Position numbers and translations under genes: made by a program
The notes under the pieces: generated by a model
Seen by the model: the letters and a program-made list of their open reading frames with translations, nothing else
Database searches by the model: none
What the model was told of the DNA's origin: nothing
Part shown: one piece after another, positions 7,293 through 9,337 of the stretch
How the letters are laid out: each line of letters begins with the position of its first letter
Numbering within the stretch: position 1 is the first letter of the stretch
NCBI GenBank assembly: GCA_964510525.1
Contig: CAZECE010000014.1
Location: forward strand, 1 to 9,337
Source: CAZECE01 sp964510525
GTDB lineage: Bacteria > Pseudomonadota > Gammaproteobacteria > Pseudomonadales > JANQJO01
DNA: 9,337 bases
Direction: 5' to 3'

Positions 7293-7323
7293 GAATTGTA
7301 ATGAGTTTTTTAAGAGCTTTAAC

Positions 7324-7349
7324 AGCTTTTCTTTATAACCCTAAAAGCT
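7324..7349. repeat. Inverted repeat with 7-bp arms
   Basis: AGCTTTT at 7324-7330 and AAAAGCT at 7343-7349 flank a 12-nt AT-rich centre. No T-run follows on either strand in terminator position, so a binding site or chance dyad is more likely than a terminator. Confidence 0.35.
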
Positions 7350-7570
7350 TGAAATTTAAGTGACATTTAACAGTGGTTAAGAGTAGAAATCCGTAACCGT
7401 CTGTGGTTCAATTTGCGAACAATTGTAAAAACAAGACTTCATGTTATTTCAGTGTGTAGTGATTCTAATAAAAATGTGTCGCGCTGAGATTTGCCTTATT
7501 AATTCCGTTAGTATGCCTACCCAGTAACAGAAGCTTGTTGTTATTTCCGGACCAATTTTGTCGTACCTTG

Positions 7571-7574
7571 AAGG
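7571..7574 (+). promoter_or_regulatory. Ribosome binding site of the lipoprotein gene
   Basis: AAGG with an 8-nt spacer to the ATG at 7583. This is the only well-placed site near the first Met of the open frame and supports that start. Confidence 0.65.
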
Positions 7575-7582
7575 TGTTTATT

Positions 7583-9337
7583 ATGCTGTTAGCCTCTAAG
7601 AAGTCTGAAAAGAAATCAGAGTCATTTATTTTTAATAGTGTCAGAAGTTTTGGCCTTGTCATCTTGGCGGGAGTTCTAACGGCGTGTGGCGGCGGTTCGG
7701 ATGAAAGCACTTCGGAAAGAGCGGCTCTAGTCAGTGATACGCCGATTGCGTATATCAAGCAAACATTCGGTTCTGGTAATAACAGCTCATTAAATTCAGG
7801 CGATTTGATCGCAGCACAAATCGTATCTTCGACTCCGGTGCAATCTCCCTTCACGGTAGATCGCTCCATGAATACGGAATTAATCGTGCAAGCATCGATT
7901 GATGCGGGTGCGACGACCGTCAGTGTTCTGGGTAATTATTTTCAATCCAGCGATTATGTTGTTAGAGATTTGTCGGCATGCCCTTCGGGCGATGCGTTTG
8001 TGTTTTCTGCGATTGGTCCCGTAGGTAGCACAGAGCACGCCACTTGGAGCATTTATTCTTATGACATCAACTCCGGCGTTGTCAGTCGGGTGATTTCGGA
8101 TGATGCCACGGCGAATGCCGGTCATGACATTGATCCTGTGTGTTTATCAGATAACAGCATTGTCTACTCATCTAATCGTTCGCCATCTTTCGCGGCATTC
8201 AATACGGATCAAACAGATCAAGACGCTGATCAGCAATGCTCTGCAACGGCACTTATTTCAGTGAATAGCCCTATTTCGTTGCATCGCATGGATGAGATGG
8301 GTCTTAACATTCAGCGACTGACGAGTGGTCTGAGTTACGATTTGCAAGCGACAGCCTTTACCGATGCGTATGAGGCGGATATTGCATTTGTACGTATGAC
8401 CAAAATTGCAGAGCAAGTACCCCAGTGTGATGCCTCCGTGAATTCAGGCACGTCAGGTTTATTAACCGCGGCGCAGTTGGAAATCAGTTCGGGTGCCAAT
8501 GCGGCCTTGGGTATCGACAGCTCTTCGCCTTGGGTAGGGGATGAGGTTTGCCAATTCGCTAAGTCTTCTGCGGTGGGTGCGGTGATTGAAGGCATTCAAT
8601 ACCAGCTGATGAGTTTGGATTTAGATGACCTCTCGGTCGATCAGCTTTACGATCCGGTGGTGTTGTTAGGGTCTGATGATGTCTACTTGGATATTGATCA
8701 AATCGTGCAAGGGGATAACGGTGAGCTGTTAGCTTTAGTGACGCATCAATTTAATCCCATAGGTGGTGGTGCCATCATTCAGTTTGGCAGCCCGATCAAC
8801 CCCAATGCGTCAGCGTTAGGGAGTTTTTCTGCAATTAGAGTGTTAGGTGAAAACGTACGACCAGGACAAGTTTCGATTGGTGGTCAGTATTCGTCATTCA
8901 CACCGGCAGCGGATGGTTCGAATCGTTTATACGCGGGTTATGCGATGTGTGTTAACAGTCAGGGTCGAGCGGTTGCGGAGTTTTGTAATCAGGATTCTGA
9001 GCAAAGCGATATTGGTTATGGCATTTACGTTATTGATGCAGAAACGGGCGAAGCCTTAACGATTGTGAACAGTGAAGTAGGCGTGGTTTACCCAGAAATC
9101 GCCGTCATGGGCGCCAACGCAGGCAACGCATTTCCATATGCTCCGTACAATTTTAATGTCCCTGAAGATGTACAACCAGAACTGCTTTGTGAATCAATTG
9201 ATCCAATAGATTCTGGCAGTGATGTACCGCCGACAACTGATGTACCGCCGACAACTGATGTACCGCCGACAACTGATGTACCGCCGACAACTGATGTACC
9301 GCCGACAACTGATGTACCGCCGACAACTGATGTACCG
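7583..9337 (+). CDS. Putative outer-membrane lipoprotein with beta-propeller-like motifs and DVPPTT repeats (3' end outside window)
   Basis: The frame is open for 585 codons from the ATG at 7583 to the window edge, with no stop. The N-terminus has a lysine-rich start, a hydrophobic stretch (about 23-34) and the lipobox LTAC with C35. The next residue is Gly rather than Asp, so outer-membrane sorting is expected. The mature part has motifs typical of PD40/TolB-like propeller blades: HDIDP (181-185) followed by SIVYSSNR (192-199), LHRMDEMGLNIQRLT (233-247) and SYDLQATAFTD with AFVRM. This order resembles the middle domain of hydrazine synthase alpha-like proteins. That is a fold-level resemblance only; no enzymatic role is implied. 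Eight further cysteines, an even number, could form disulfides in the periplasm or at the surface. Residues 547-585 are a perfect DVPPTT array, probably a flexible stalk or linker. The gene diverges from srkA and no partner gene is visible. The specific function is unknown. Confidence 0.85.
   Translation, partial: MLLASKKSEKKSESFIFNSVRSFGLVILAGVLTACGGGSDESTSERAALVSDTPIAYIKQTFGSGNNSSLNSGDLIAAQIVSSTPVQSPFTVDRSMNTELIVQASIDAGATTVSVLGNYFQSSDYVVRDLSACPSGDAFVFSAIGPVGSTEHATWSIYSYDINSGVVSRVISDDATANAGHDIDPVCLSDNSIVYSSNRSPSFAAFNTDQTDQDADQQCSATALISVNSPISLHRMDEMGLNIQRLTSGLSYDLQATAFTDAYEADIAFVRMTKIAEQVPQCDASVNSGTSGLLTAAQLEISSGANAALGIDSSSPWVGDEVCQFAKSSAVGAVIEGIQYQLMSLDLDDLSVDQLYDPVVLLGSDDVYLDIDQIVQGDNGELLALVTHQFNPIGGGAIIQFGSPINPNASALGSFSAIRVLGENVRPGQVSIGGQYSSFTPAADGSNRLYAGYAMCVNSQGRAVAEFCNQDSEQSDIGYGIYVIDAETGEALTIVNSEVGVVYPEIAVMGANAGNAFPYAPYNFNVPEDVQPELLCESIDPIDSGSDVPPTTDVPPTTDVPPTTDVPPTTDVPPTTDVPPTTDVP
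9221..9337 (+). repeat. Perfect 18-bp tandem repeat (DVPPTT), at least 6.5 copies
   Basis: Six identical units GATGTACCGCCGACAACT start at 9221, 9239, 9257, 9275, 9293 and 9311. Half a unit (9329-9337) follows at the window edge. No base differs between units, including synonymous positions, which indicates recent expansion or ongoing homogenisation. The unit is a multiple of three, so changes in copy number alter protein length without a frameshift. Total copy number is not visible here. Confidence 0.97.

Larger units (their letters stand above)
7159..7582. promoter_or_regulatory. Divergent AT-rich intergenic region between srkA and the lipoprotein gene
   Basis: About 420 bp without a credible gene on either strand. 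It must hold the promoters of both flanking genes. It contains the 14-bp tandem repeat (7213-7272), a GTTACAG direct repeat with 10-bp spacing and a 7-bp inverted repeat. It also has two smaller dyads, TTAAC/GTTAA at 7367-7380 and CAATT/AATTG at 7409-7425. For srkA, a poor promoter candidate reads TTCTTA, 16 nt, TAGATT on the minus strand, with its -35 inside the tandem repeat. For the lipoprotein gene the best -10-like site is TCTAAT at 7464-7469, without a good -35 partner. That would leave a 5' leader of roughly 105-110 nt in which I recognise no riboswitch. Confidence 0.5.

Noticed and set aside
7465..8595. Several minus-strand open frames of 80-134 codons opposite the lipoprotein gene
   Set aside because: They overlap the continuous 585-codon plus-strand frame, which has a ribosome binding site, signal peptide and lipobox; the opposite frames show no domain.

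Overview
The window looks like a chromosomal segment of a gammaproteobacterium, probably marine or aquatic. The main support is a clear SrkA/YihE-type kinase. A very large tripartite hybrid histidine kinase, a PleD-like diguanylate cyclase and REP-like palindromes fit this assignment. No genus can be named from the sequence alone. Base composition looks even throughout, and there is no transposase, integrase, tRNA, rRNA or CRISPR array.

Layout. Positions 1-201 are non-coding and hold two 27-nt palindromic REP-like elements in opposite orientation, plus a likely remnant of a third. On the minus strand, reading leftwards, come srkA (7158-6178), a 1639-residue membrane hybrid sensor kinase (6028-1109) and a REC-GGDEF diguanylate cyclase (1125-202). 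The cyclase start codon lies inside the end of the kinase gene. Positions 7159-7582 are a divergent, AT-rich intergenic region with a 14-bp tandem repeat and smaller repeats. On the plus strand a lipoprotein gene begins at 7583 and runs off the right edge still open after 585 codons. It ends inside a perfect 18-bp tandem repeat encoding DVPPTT.

How the genes may work together. The kinase has two sensing modules: a MASE3-like multi-TM block and a dCache-like periplasmic domain. These are followed by HAMP, two PAS domains, HisKA, HATPase, REC and HPt. Its gene overlaps that of a response regulator whose output domain has an intact GGEEF active site and an RxxD inhibitory site. The simplest reading is a phosphorelay His-Asp-His-Asp that ends in c-di-GMP synthesis. 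srkA lies 149 bp upstream on the same strand and may be co-transcribed, but its functional link to the pair is unproven. The divergent lipoprotein carries beta-propeller-like (PD40/TolB-like) motifs and its role is unknown.

The most notable features are: short in-phase tandem duplications in three output-side linkers of the hybrid kinase, two with an 18-bp period; the separate 18-bp hexapeptide array in the lipoprotein; the 14-bp tandem repeat next to srkA; and the REP-like pair whose stems differ completely but remain perfectly paired.
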